The notes beneath the pieces are model-generated. The model made no database searches, was not told the DNA's origin, and saw only the letters and a program-made list of their open reading frames with translations. A DNA stretch of 8,720 nt from Pseudomonadota bacterium (GTDB lineage Bacteria > Pseudomonadota > Alphaproteobacteria > Rhizobiales > Rhizobiaceae). A program made the position numbers and the translations under genes. Below are positions 1 through 5,696 of the stretch, piece after piece (the stretch's first letter is position 1; the number at the start of each line of letters is the position of its first letter). The DNA lies in contig JAEWHQ010000211.1 in NCBI GenBank assembly GCA_023387715.1, forward strand, positions 1 through 8,720. Direction: 5' to 3'.

Positions 1-1
1 G

Positions 2-163
2 TCCAGTCAGGTGCAGGGCATTGCCGTTTCGCCAGGCTCTGATGCTCTATTGGAAAAGATCAATGCTTTTGTAACACAGGCAACAACAGACGGCACTTTG
101 GATAATATCCATAATAAGTGGTTGTCCGAACCATTGCCGGATTTTGTTAAAGCAGCGCAATAA
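2..163 (+). CDS. ABC transporter periplasmic solute-binding protein, C-terminal fragment (polar amino acid type)
   Basis: The frame starting at base 2 is open from the window edge to TAA at 161-163 and gives the last 53 residues of a protein. The segment contains ALLEKINAFV, then TTDGTLDNIHNKWL and a short acidic/hydrophobic tail. This is the usual C-terminus of family-3 (polar amino acid) periplasmic binding proteins, where a terminal helix is followed by a K-W pair and a short tail. Such proteins capture a small solute in the periplasm and deliver it to the membrane permease. An ABC ATPase of the matching subfamily begins 55 bases downstream, which supports the call. The ligand pocket and signal peptide lie outside the window, so substrate and full length cannot be read. 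No permease gene lies between this gene and the ATPase, so the permease must be upstream or elsewhere. Confidence 0.75.
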   Translation, partial: SSQVQGIAVSPGSDALLEKINAFVTQATTDGTLDNIHNKWLSEPLPDFVKAAQ

Positions 164-174
164 AAATAATTAAG

Positions 175-202
175 TGCCCGATCGGTGACGGTCGGGCATT
201 TT
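175..202 (+). terminator. Intra-operon hairpin with T-run (partial terminator or 3' end stabiliser)
   Basis: TGCCCGATC (175-183) pairs with GGTCGGGCA (190-198), giving nine pairs with one G-T and a GGTGAC loop, followed by TTTT at 199-202. It lies 12 bases after the binding-protein stop and just before the ATPase ribosome-binding site. In ABC operons such hairpins often raise the binding-protein mRNA level relative to downstream genes. The T-run is short, so read-through into the ATPase is expected. Confidence 0.65.
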
Positions 203-218
203 GAGGAGAAGAGAGATC

Positions 219-953
219 ATGGCTGAACCAATCATCACAATGCGCGGCGTTAACAAATATTTTCAGGCGTTTCACGCTTTGAATGATATTAATCTGACGG
301 TTGGTCGCGGTGAAAAGATTGTCATTTGCGGCCCTTCGGGTTCTGGTAAATCAACACTGATCCGTACGATCAATCAGCTTGAAGCTATTGAATCCGGTAG
401 TATCACTGTTGACGGTGTGGAGCTGACTGCCGGTGGCAGTAATGCAGCGCTGATCCGCCGTGATATTGGTATGGTCTTTCAATCCTTTAATCTCTTTCCG
501 CATATGACGGTGTTGGAGAATTGCGTTCTCGCACCGATGAAAACGCGCAAAATTTCGCGCGCAGAGGCTGAAGCTACTGCGAAGGCCTATCTGGAGCGTG
601 TAAAAATTCCGGAACAAGCCAATAAATATCCGGCACAACTTTCCGGCGGTCAGCAACAGCGCGTTGCCATTGCCCGTGCGCTGTGCATGAAACCGCGCAT
701 TATGTTGTTTGACGAGCCGACCAGTGCGCTTGACCCTGAAATGGTCAAAGAAGTGCTGGACACCATGGTGGATCTTGCCCGCGACGGGATGACAATGCTG
801 TGCGTGACCCATGAAATGGATTTTGCTCGTGCGGTGGCAGATCGCGTTATCTTCATGGATAAGGGCGTGATTGTTGAAGAAAATACGCCTGATGAATTCT
901 TTAAAAACCCGAAAAATGAGCGCTTGCGCAATTTCTTGGGGCAAATTGCATGA
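219..953 (+). CDS. Polar amino acid-type ABC transporter ATP-binding protein
   Basis: A 244-residue cytoplasmic ATPase that powers import of the solute delivered by the preceding binding protein. Motifs in order are Walker [10 protein letters not shown] (38-46), Q-loop Gln88 in [14 protein letters not shown], signature LSGGQQQR (from 141), Walker B IMLFDE (161-166), D-loop SALDPE and switch His198 in VTHEM. The closing [19 protein letters not shown] is characteristic of the GlnQ/HisP/AapP (PAAT) subfamily, and the length is normal for it. The ATG at 219 is chosen because GAGGAGA (203-209) sits about ten bases before it. An in-frame TTG at 201 would add six residues but overlaps that site and the hairpin T-run. 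The stop overlaps the next gene's ATG (ATGA, 950-953), indicating translational coupling to a sugar-acid enzyme, so the transported solute may not be an ordinary amino acid. All catalytic motifs are intact. Confidence 0.93.
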   Translation: MAEPIITMRGVNKYFQAFHALNDINLTVGRGEKIVICGPSGSGKSTLIRTINQLEAIESGSITVDGVELTAGGSNAALIRRDIGMVFQSFNLFPHMTVLENCVLAPMKTRKISRAEAEATAKAYLERVKIPEQANKYPAQLSGGQQQRVAIARALCMKPRIMLFDEPTSALDPEMVKEVLDTMVDLARDGMTMLCVTHEMDFARAVADRVIFMDKGVIVEENTPDEFFKNPKNERLRNFLGQIA

Positions 954-1870
954 GTTCCCCACGCATTTTGGTTTTGGCAGAACTTAAGCCGCAAGAAATG
1001 GCTGAGCAATTGGCTAAAAACTATGATGTGCTTCGCGATATTGACGCTGCGGCCGATGTGGAAATGGTGCTGACATCAGGAAGCGTTGGTTTATCCGCAG
1101 CGCAAATGGCTAAAATGCCAAATCTGCGCCTGATTGCGGTCAATGGTGTGGGTGTTGATGCGGTTGACTTGATTGAAGCGAAAAAGCGCAACATTCAGGT
1201 GACGACAACGCCGGATGTGCTTTCATCTGCTGTTGCGGAAATGGCATTGGGGCTGGCATTTGCATCAGCGCGCCGCATTGCTGAAGGCGATCATTTCATT
1301 CGTGACGGCAAATGGGCAGCTGGTGGGAAGCTGACCCTTGGCAGCTCGGTTCTTGGACGCCGTGCTGGTATTTTGGGTTATGGCCGTATTGGACGCAGAC
1401 TTGCCGATCTGCTGCGCGGGCTGGGTCTGGAAGTTTTCTATACAGCGCGTAGTCGCAAATCAGATACATCTGACACTTATTGCGCAGATGTTATTTCCTT
1501 GGCGCGTGCGTGCGACCTCTTATTTGTAACTGCATCAGCAAATGCAGATAATAATGGTTTGGTCGGGCACGAAACCTTATCGGCTTTGGGTGAAAACGGC
1601 ATTGTCATCAATGTTGCACGAGGCCCGTTGGTCGATGCTGAAGCCTTAGCGCTAGCCCTTGAAAGCAACATGATTGCAGGTGCCGCGCTGGATGTTTTTG
1701 ATGATGAACCTCATGTGCCTGAAGCCTTGATGAAGGCGCCTAATTGCGTGCTCACCCCGCATGTGGGCTCTGCCACCAGTGATGCGCGCCGCGCAATGGC
1801 ACAATTGGTGCTTGATAATCTTGTAGCTTATGTTGCTGGCAAACCTTTATTGACCCCTTACGAGGTGTAA
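950..1870 (+). CDS. D-2-hydroxyacid dehydrogenase (hydroxypyruvate/2-ketogluconate reductase-like)
   Basis: A 306-residue cytoplasmic NAD(P)-dependent oxidoreductase of the D-isomer-specific 2-hydroxyacid dehydrogenase family, which interconverts 2-keto acids and D-2-hydroxy acids. The Rossmann motif GYGRIG is at 143-148. The three active-site residues are in place: Arg224 in NVARGPLVD, Glu253 in DVFDDEP and His271 in LTPHVGSAT. After the second beta strand the sequence YTARSRK carries Arg167, Arg169 and Lys170 where NAD-specific members have an acidic residue, so NADPH preference is inferred, as in GhrB-type reductases. The ATG at 950 overlaps the ATPase stop, and a weak GGGG (938-941) lies eight bases upstream. 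The KDG-type kinase starts two bases after this stop, which points to a sugar-acid substrate such as 2-ketogluconate or a related 2-keto sugar acid. Hydroxypyruvate or glyoxylate cannot be excluded. Confidence 0.9.
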   Translation: MSSPRILVLAELKPQEMAEQLAKNYDVLRDIDAAADVEMVLTSGSVGLSAAQMAKMPNLRLIAVNGVGVDAVDLIEAKKRNIQVTTTPDVLSSAVAEMALGLAFASARRIAEGDHFIRDGKWAAGGKLTLGSSVLGRRAGILGYGRIGRRLADLLRGLGLEVFYTARSRKSDTSDTYCADVISLARACDLLFVTASANADNNGLVGHETLSALGENGIVINVARGPLVDAEALALALESNMIAGAALDVFDDEPHVPEALMKAPNCVLTPHVGSATSDARRAMAQLVLDNLVAYVAGKPLLTPYEV

Positions 1871-1871
1871 C

Positions 1872-2786
1872 ATGCGTTATCTGGCGATTGGCGATCCTTT
1901 GGTTGAATTTACATCACGCCGTGATGAGCCTTCGACATTTGATCGCCGCGCCGGAGGTGATACGCTCAATACAGCAATCTATCTTGCGAGGCTGACAAAG
2001 GCAGGCTCTGTTGGCTATCTGTCACGCGTTGGCAATGATCTGCATAGTCTCTGGTTGCGTGAGACAATTGCTGCTGAGGGCGTCGATGTATCGGCCCTAG
2101 CGGTTGATGAAAATGCTCGTGCCAGTTTGAGTTTTATTTCAACCGACGCGCAGGGTGAACGCAGCTTTTCTTACTGGCGGGATCAATCACCATTCCGCAC
2201 TTATTTCGACAATGCTGCGCATCTTGCTGATCTTGAAAAGGCTCCGGTGGTTATTTTTTCGGCCATCATATTGGCCGTTTTAAAACCGGAGGGCCGGACA
2301 CATTTTTTAAAAAAACTTGCTGTGTTAAAACAACAAGGCACGCAGATTATATTTGATACGAATTACCGCCCAGTGTTGTGGGAAAATGTAGAAACAGCGC
2401 GCGAATTGATCACAAAGGCAGCAAAATTAGCAACTGTTTTATTGCCTTCGCTGGATGATATTGATGCCTGTTTTGGCATTCATTCGCCTGCTAGAGCGAT
2501 GCAGAAACTCATCACTATCAGTGATGTAGAGATTGTTTTAACAACCGGTGGTGGCAGCGTTTTTTATCGTAGCACAAGTTCCGGTGAAGTTGAGCAATAT
2601 GAGCTGCCAGAAGCTGTCGCAGCGGTTGATACAACAGGCGCGGGTGATAGCTTTAATGCTGCTTTTCTGGCAGCGCGCGGCGAAGGACTGGATGCAAAAA
2701 CAGCTATCCTTCAAGCGGCAAAGCTTGCGGCAATTGTAGTGCAGCATCCGGGGGCTATCATTCCAACAGCTGCAATGCCTGCTTAA
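1872..2786 (+). CDS. kdgK: 2-keto-3-deoxygluconate kinase-like sugar-acid kinase (PfkB family)
   Basis: A 304-residue PfkB/ribokinase-family kinase expected to phosphorylate 2-keto-3-deoxy-D-gluconate with ATP to KDPG, the Entner-Doudoroff intermediate cleaved by KDPG aldolase. Visible features are the first PfkB signature GGDTLNTAIYLARL (from 28), the sugar-acid contact segment SYWRDQ (100-105), FDTNYRPVLW (161-170), the second signature DTTGAGDSF (253-261) with catalytic base Asp259, and a C-terminus GAIIPTAAMPA. The SYWR, FDxNYRPxLW and GAIIPxxAMPA segments match remembered E. coli KdgK closely, making this subfamily more likely than fructokinase or ribokinase. 2-Ketogluconate kinase (KguK) is the main alternative, because the partner reductase would fit a 2-ketogluconate route. 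GAGG (1862-1865) lies six bases before the ATG. A T6A7 run at 2303-2315 is read through in frame. The gene is last in its operon, before a strong hairpin. Confidence 0.85.
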   Translation: MRYLAIGDPLVEFTSRRDEPSTFDRRAGGDTLNTAIYLARLTKAGSVGYLSRVGNDLHSLWLRETIAAEGVDVSALAVDENARASLSFISTDAQGERSFSYWRDQSPFRTYFDNAAHLADLEKAPVVIFSAIILAVLKPEGRTHFLKKLAVLKQQGTQIIFDTNYRPVLWENVETARELITKAAKLATVLLPSLDDIDACFGIHSPARAMQKLITISDVEIVLTTGGGSVFYRSTSSGEVEQYELPEAVAAVDTTGAGDSFNAAFLAARGEGLDAKTAILQAAKLAAIVVQHPGAIIPTAAMPA

Positions 2787-2805
2787 CATATGAAATGATT
2801 ATTTG

Positions 2806-2850
2806 GCCGAATAAGAGCAGTGATTTGATTTTTCACTTGTCTTATTCGGC
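2806..2850. terminator. Strong hairpin between convergent kdgK and sod (likely bidirectional terminator)
   Basis: GCCGAATAAGA (2806-2816) pairs perfectly over 11 bases with TCTTATTCGGC (2840-2850). Inside the 23-base loop AGTGA (2819-2823) can also pair with TCACT (2833-2837). On the + strand it is followed by TTATTTAT, a moderate T-rich tail ending the kdgK operon. It also sits 11 bases beyond the stop of the convergent - strand sod gene, where the downstream tail is less T-rich (AAATAATCATTT), so termination is probably stronger for the + strand. Confidence 0.85.
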
Positions 2851-2861
2851 TTATTTATAGT

Positions 2862-3479
2862 TTAGGCTATTGCCGTTTCAAAACGCTCGGTAACCATCTC
2901 CCAGTTGACGAGATGGCTTAAAAAAGCATCGACATATTTCGGGCGCATGTTGCGGTAATCAATGTAATAAGAATGCTCCCAAACATCGCAGGTCAGCAAA
3001 GCATGATGGCCATCGGTTAAAGGCGTATCAGCATTACCGGTTTTGGTAATTCGTAATTTATCGCCATCAAAAACCAGCCAAGCCCAGCCACTGCCAAATT
3101 GTGCAATGCAGGCATCTTTAAATTCTTGCTTGAACTGATCGATAGAGCCAAAATCGGCAATCAGCTGCTGCTCTAGATTGCCGGGCATTAAGCCACCACC
3201 ATTTTTCTTCATTCCAAGCCAGAAATGGCTGTGGTTCCAATGTTGCCCTGCCTGATTAAACAATGTCCGTTCAGCAGGTTTATCTGCACTCTGGCGAATA
3301 ATCTCTTCCAATGACAGGTCATGGTAGCCGGTTGCAGGTAGAAGTTCGTTCAGCTTATCGACATAGGCCTTATGATGTTTGCCATGGTGATATTCAAGTG
3401 TCTCGGCAGACATGAATGGAGCAAGGGCATCCATTGCAAAAGGAAGTTCAGGTAGTTTGAACAAGATTTGTTCCCTCAT
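2862..3479 (-). CDS. sodB: Superoxide dismutase, Fe-type (Fe/Mn family)
   Basis: A 205-residue cytoplasmic enzyme (no signal peptide) that dismutates superoxide to oxygen and hydrogen peroxide. Numbering from the ATG at 3479, the metal ligands are His31 (LEYHHGKHH), His83 (QHWNHSHFW), Asp165 and His169 (DVWEHSYYIDYRN). Gln79, four residues before the second ligand, is where iron enzymes keep the active-site glutamine, and NADTPL (149-154) has Ala where manganese enzymes carry Gln. This favours Fe, though cambialistic activity is possible. The start is uncertain: the ATG at 3479 has no clear ribosome-binding site, whereas GAGGGAA (3477-3471) lies six bases before an in-frame TTG at 3464. That would give a 200-residue protein beginning FKLPELPFAMDALAP, matching the usual family N-terminus. 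The gene is third in an operon after the TPR-like gene and ahpC. Confidence 0.95.
   Translation of the reverse strand: MREQILFKLPELPFAMDALAPFMSAETLEYHHGKHHKAYVDKLNELLPATGYHDLSLEEIIRQSADKPAERTLFNQAGQHWNHSHFWLGMKKNGGGLMPGNLEQQLIADFGSIDQFKQEFKDACIAQFGSGWAWLVFDGDKLRITKTGNADTPLTDGHHALLTCDVWEHSYYIDYRNMRPKYVDAFLSHLVNWEMVTERFETAIA
3471..3477 (-). promoter_or_regulatory. Ribosome-binding site favouring a TTG start for the SOD gene
   Basis: Read on the - strand, GAGGGAA occupies 3477-3471 and is followed by six bases and TTG at 3464-3462. The ATG at 3479-3477 overlaps this site and has no comparable sequence ahead of it. The five extra residues (MREQI) precede the point where Fe-SOD proteins normally begin, so TTG may be the true start. 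This is an inference from spacing and family length. Confidence 0.5.
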
Positions 3480-3489
3480 AACTAATTCG

Positions 3490-4047
3490 TCAGGATAAAA
3501 GCGCAGGGCGCTCTTTTTGACATTGGTCGAAATGGGCGGAATGTTGGACGATTTGATAAACGCGATAAGCGGTGTGGTGCGCTTGCTGGATCAATTTTCC
3601 CATATGCTCATTGCTGGCACCATTGCGTTGCAAGAAGTGGATCAGCACGGAAAGCGTATGTTTGAGATGCTGCATGCAAGAAAGCCGCAATTGCAGCGCC
3701 GCGCATGGTTCATTGGCTGTGCTCAGCAAACGATCATAAGCTTGTTTATAAAAGCGAGCCGCTTCCTCAGTCATCCCCTGATGTTCACAAAGCTCTGCCA
3801 GATTATGGCAGGAGATGTTGTAAATGACCGGCAGCGGGATGCTGCTGTCATTGTTGCTTTGATCTTCAAATAGCATTTCAGCCTTTTCAAGCGCATCACG
3901 ATAAAGGGCTTCTGCAAGCGGAATTTGACTTGCAGAATAGGCTTTATTCGCTTTGTCTGTGAGCTGTTTCCATGTCCGGTCACGCTGCCAATTATCATTA
4001 GCGATTGAATTATCGGCGGTTTTTTCAGTCAATTTTGCATAAGCCAT
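3490..4047 (-). CDS. Uncharacterised TPR-like, Cys/His-rich helical protein
   Basis: A 185-residue protein whose function I do not recognise. It has no signal peptide or membrane segment and should be cytoplasmic and mostly alpha-helical. Residues 26-61 (KANKAYSASQIPLAEALYRDAL) and 74-108 (NLAELCEHQGMTEEAARFYKQAY) resemble two tetratricopeptide repeats, which usually bind other proteins. The C-terminal half is helical with HLKHTLSVLIHF and QQAHHTAYRVYQIV. It has five cysteines (80, 87, 115, 124, 176) and ten histidines, which is high for its size and would suit redox or metal-linked roles, though no known metal motif is visible. AAGG (4059-4056) lies eight bases before the ATG and overlaps the ahpC stop, only ten bases upstream. 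Its place between ahpC and sod implies a role in oxidative stress or enzyme maturation, which is guilt by association only. Confidence 0.8.
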   Translation of the reverse strand: MAYAKLTEKTADNSIANDNWQRDRTWKQLTDKANKAYSASQIPLAEALYRDALEKAEMLFEDQSNNDSSIPLPVIYNISCHNLAELCEHQGMTEEAARFYKQAYDRLLSTANEPCAALQLRLSCMQHLKHTLSVLIHFLQRNGASNEHMGKLIQQAHHTAYRVYQIVQHSAHFDQCQKERPALLS

Positions 4048-4057
4048 CAGTGCACCT

Positions 4058-4597
4058 TTATGCGACGCTTAATACAGCGTCTCCCTTTTGCCAGTTGCAC
4101 GGGCAGAGCTCTTCGGTTTGCAAACCATCAAGCACACGCAAAACTTCATGCGGGTTACGTCCGACACTCAAATCGTTGACGGATACAAAGCGGATGATAC
4201 CTTGCGGATCAACAATGAATGTTGCACGCAGACAAACACCTTCCTGCTGATGTAAAATACCAAGCGCGGAACTGAGTTCACGCTTGATGTCGGAGAGCAT
4301 AGGGAAGGGCAGGCTGTTTAAATCCGGGTGATTTTGACGCCATGCCAGATGCACATATTCGCTGTCGGTTGAAACACCATAAATGACGGCATTGCGTTCT
4401 TTAAAATCGCTGTTCAGTTGACCAAAGGCAGCAATTTCTGTCGGGCAGACAAAAGTGAAATCTTTTGGCCAGAAGAACAGAACTTTCCATTTATCAGCGT
4501 CGGTTTGATTGTTTATTTGCGCAAAATCATCACTTTGATTGGCTGAAACAACAGATTTCAGATCGAAGATGGGTAATTTATCGCCCACTGTTAGCAT
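4058..4597 (-). CDS. ahpC: Alkyl hydroperoxide reductase AhpC (typical 2-Cys peroxiredoxin)
   Basis: A 179-residue cytoplasmic peroxiredoxin that reduces hydrogen peroxide and organic hydroperoxides. The peroxidatic cysteine is Cys51 in FWPKDFTFVCPTE. Conserved Arg124 lies in LRATFIVDP, and the resolving region is ELCPCNW with Cys165 and Cys167. This CPC ending resembles the mycobacterial and rhizobial AhpC type, which is usually reduced by AhpD or a thioredoxin-like partner rather than AhpF. Cys122 is an additional cysteine where I would expect Ala. The ATG at 4597 is chosen because AAGGA (4610-4606) lies eight bases upstream and MLTVGDKLPIFDL is the normal family N-terminus. The frame stays open to 4741, but those 48 residues resemble no peroxiredoxin sequence. 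This is the first gene of the ahpC-TPR-sod operon. No ahpD gene is present in the window. Confidence 0.95.
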   Translation of the reverse strand: MLTVGDKLPIFDLKSVVSANQSDDFAQINNQTDADKWKVLFFWPKDFTFVCPTEIAAFGQLNSDFKERNAVIYGVSTDSEYVHLAWRQNHPDLNSLPFPMLSDIKRELSSALGILHQQEGVCLRATFIVDPQGIIRFVSVNDLSVGRNPHEVLRVLDGLQTEELCPCNWQKGDAVLSVA

Positions 4598-4751
4598 TTT
4601 ATATGTCCTTGCATTGGAGTAAACCGGATAAAAAATGCGGTACTGATCACCTCTCCGGTAAAGGTGGCCGCGCATCTCGTTTGAAACTGGTTGGATAAAA
4701 ACAGGGCGGGAACTTGGAAGCTCATTTTGTAAACCACCCAAAAATGTAAAC

Positions 4752-4792
4752 TTGCATATACGAATCTATTTGCAAATGAATTGCAATTGCAT
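4752..4792. promoter_or_regulatory. Cluster of TTGCAA/TTGCAT hexamers upstream of ahpC (possible operator)
   Basis: Hexamers TTGCAT (4752-4757), TTGCAA (4770-4775), TTGCAA (4781-4786) and TTGCAT (4787-4792) lie within 41 bases. The middle part forms TTTGCAAA (4769-4776) and the perfect ten-base palindrome TGCAATTGCA (4782-4791). Two TTGCAA half-sites are separated by five bases, resembling the TGCAA/TTGCA arms reported for Fur/Mur-type operators in alphaproteobacteria. The cluster lies 155-195 bases before the ahpC start. The factor is unknown, and OxyR or another regulator cannot be excluded. Confidence 0.4.
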
Positions 4793-4955
4793 CTTATGGA
4801 TGGGCTGATTTTGAGTCAAGCAAGACGGGGCAGTAAAATATCAGCAGGGCCATGAAATTAAGTAGCAACAGCATCTGCTGAGTGCGTGAGAGCCTTAAAG
4901 TGTGATTTATCCGGCACAGCAGTTGAGGCAAAATTATTGTTTTATTTTTCGCCCC

Positions 4956-4983
4956 TTGAAATTTTGCAATTAATCAGTCTAAA
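4956..4983 (+). promoter_or_regulatory. Candidate sigma-70 promoter for the sigma-fecR-receptor genes
   Basis: TTGAAA (4956-4961) and TCTAAA (4978-4983) are separated by 16 bases and resemble -35 and -10 elements. The predicted start near 4990 would fall inside the TGA-N9-TCA dyad, so a bound repressor there would block transcription. The leader to the sigma gene would be about 185 bases. Assigned by eye only. Confidence 0.4.
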
Positions 4984-4985
4984 CA

Positions 4986-5000
4986 TGACAAATTAAGTCA
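4986..5000. promoter_or_regulatory. Iron-responsive-operator-like dyad (RirA-type TGA-N9-TCA)
   Basis: TGACAAATTAAGTCA is an exact TGA-N9-TCA and a TGAC-N7-GTCA inverted repeat. This matches the iron-responsive operator recognised by the Fe-S regulator RirA in rhizobia. It directly follows the candidate -10 element and precedes genes for an iron or haem surface-signalling system, which fits repression under iron-replete conditions. The motif is short, so one match has limited weight; position and gene context raise the confidence. Confidence 0.6.
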
Positions 5001-5174
5001 ACAAATATTAAGCCTTTCAGGTTATCAATGTTTGCGGCTGACGATTGCGTGACAGGTGATTGGAGAAAATAGGTGCTTTGATGTGAGCAACATTGAAGCT
5101 GTCAATAAGTGACGCAATTTTTAAAGTGCACGGATTAAGCGTCGTTTCGTGTCAAGGTGACTATTTAAGGTGCA

Positions 5175-5672
5175 ATGATGATTGTACGTAAAAAAGAGTT
5201 CGAAACGCTTTATCTGGACGAACAGCCCGGATTGTTACGCCGTGCCGCCCGGCGATTGGGTGCAGGCTCTGTTGCTGCGGATCTGGTGCAGGATGTTTTT
5301 CTCAGGCTTTGGGAACGCCGCGCTGAGCCTTTGGACGATGAGGCTGCTTATCTCGGACGTTCCGTTAAAAACGCCATCATTGACCATATTCGTGCTGAAA
5401 AAACGCGCGCTGAATATGTAGCTAATATTTTGCCCGAGCAATATGCGGTTCAGGTTCCAACACCTTTGGATATTATCGAGCCGCGTGATGAAATGCGCCG
5501 TATGGATGATATTATCCGAGGCCTTCCTGAACGCACGCGCCATATATTTTTGTTGAACAGGGTGCATGGCTGCAAATATTGTGAAATAGCTGAAGTCCTT
5601 GTTATATCAAGAAGTGCAGTTGAAAAACATGTCGCCCGTGCCATGATGGCATGCAGAGGCATTCGGGAATAA
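5175..5672 (+). CDS. FecI-type ECF sigma factor
   Basis: A 165-residue alternative sigma factor that directs RNA polymerase to the promoter of the linked receptor, and possibly others, when the surface receptor is loaded. Region 2 covers about 8-75 (FETLYLDEQPGLLRRAARRLG, ADLVQDVFLRLWER, NAIIDHIRAEKTR). Region 4 covers about 115-163 (LPERTRHIFLLNRVHG, CEIAEVLVISRSAVEKHVARAM) with the helix-turn-helix recognition helix near 145-157. Size and the RSAVEKHVARAM motif fit the FecI/HasI group. Two adjacent ATGs exist: AAGG (5167-5170) is four bases from 5175 and seven from 5178, so the second gives better spacing and a 164-residue protein. An unusual Cys-Lys-Tyr-Cys lies at 133-136, where most relatives lack a cysteine pair. 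The fecR gene follows after 24 bases, and an iron-operator-like site lies upstream. Confidence 0.93.
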   Translation: MMIVRKKEFETLYLDEQPGLLRRAARRLGAGSVAADLVQDVFLRLWERRAEPLDDEAAYLGRSVKNAIIDHIRAEKTRAEYVANILPEQYAVQVPTPLDIIEPRDEMRRMDDIIRGLPERTRHIFLLNRVHGCKYCEIAEVLVISRSAVEKHVARAMMACRGIRE

Positions 5673-5696
5673 TTGCCGTTATTAAAGCAAATTTAG

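Larger units (their letters stand above)
4598..5174. other. Divergent intergenic regulatory region between ahpC and the ECF sigma gene
   Basis: These 577 bases hold no convincing gene on either strand. The ahpC side (4598-4800) contains the ahpC leader of about 150 bases and the TTGCAA/TTGCAT cluster. The sigma side contains a candidate promoter (4956-4983), the TGA-N9-TCA dyad (4986-5000) and a leader of about 180 bases with a weak GACGC/GCGTC inverted repeat. In 4800-4950 only short palindromes such as CAGCATCTGCTG (4869-4880) were seen. The region is AT-rich relative to the flanking genes. Confidence 0.7.

Noticed and set aside
201..218. TTG start for the ABC ATPase at 201
   Set aside because: It would use the hairpin T-run and consume the ribosome-binding site that serves ATG 219.
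2303..2315. Programmed frameshift at the T6A7 run in kdgK
   Set aside because: The normal frame reads through to a complete, conserved C-terminus, and no alternative product is evident.
4649..4667. CACCT/AGGTG hairpin in the ahpC leader
   Set aside because: Five base pairs with a nine-base loop are within chance expectation, and no ribosome-binding site or T-run is involved.
4598..4741. N-terminal extension of AhpC by 48 residues
   Set aside because: The extension does not resemble peroxiredoxin sequence, while the internal ATG at 4597 has a well-spaced AAGGA and gives the standard family N-terminus.
4807..4819. TGATTTTGAGTCA as a second iron-responsive operator
   Set aside because: The spacing is TGA-N7-TCA rather than N9, and the arms are otherwise unlike the site at 4986-5000.
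5029..5073. 14-codon ORF in the sigma gene leader
   Set aside because: Only a weak AGG precedes the ATG, and there is no overlap or coupling with the sigma gene.
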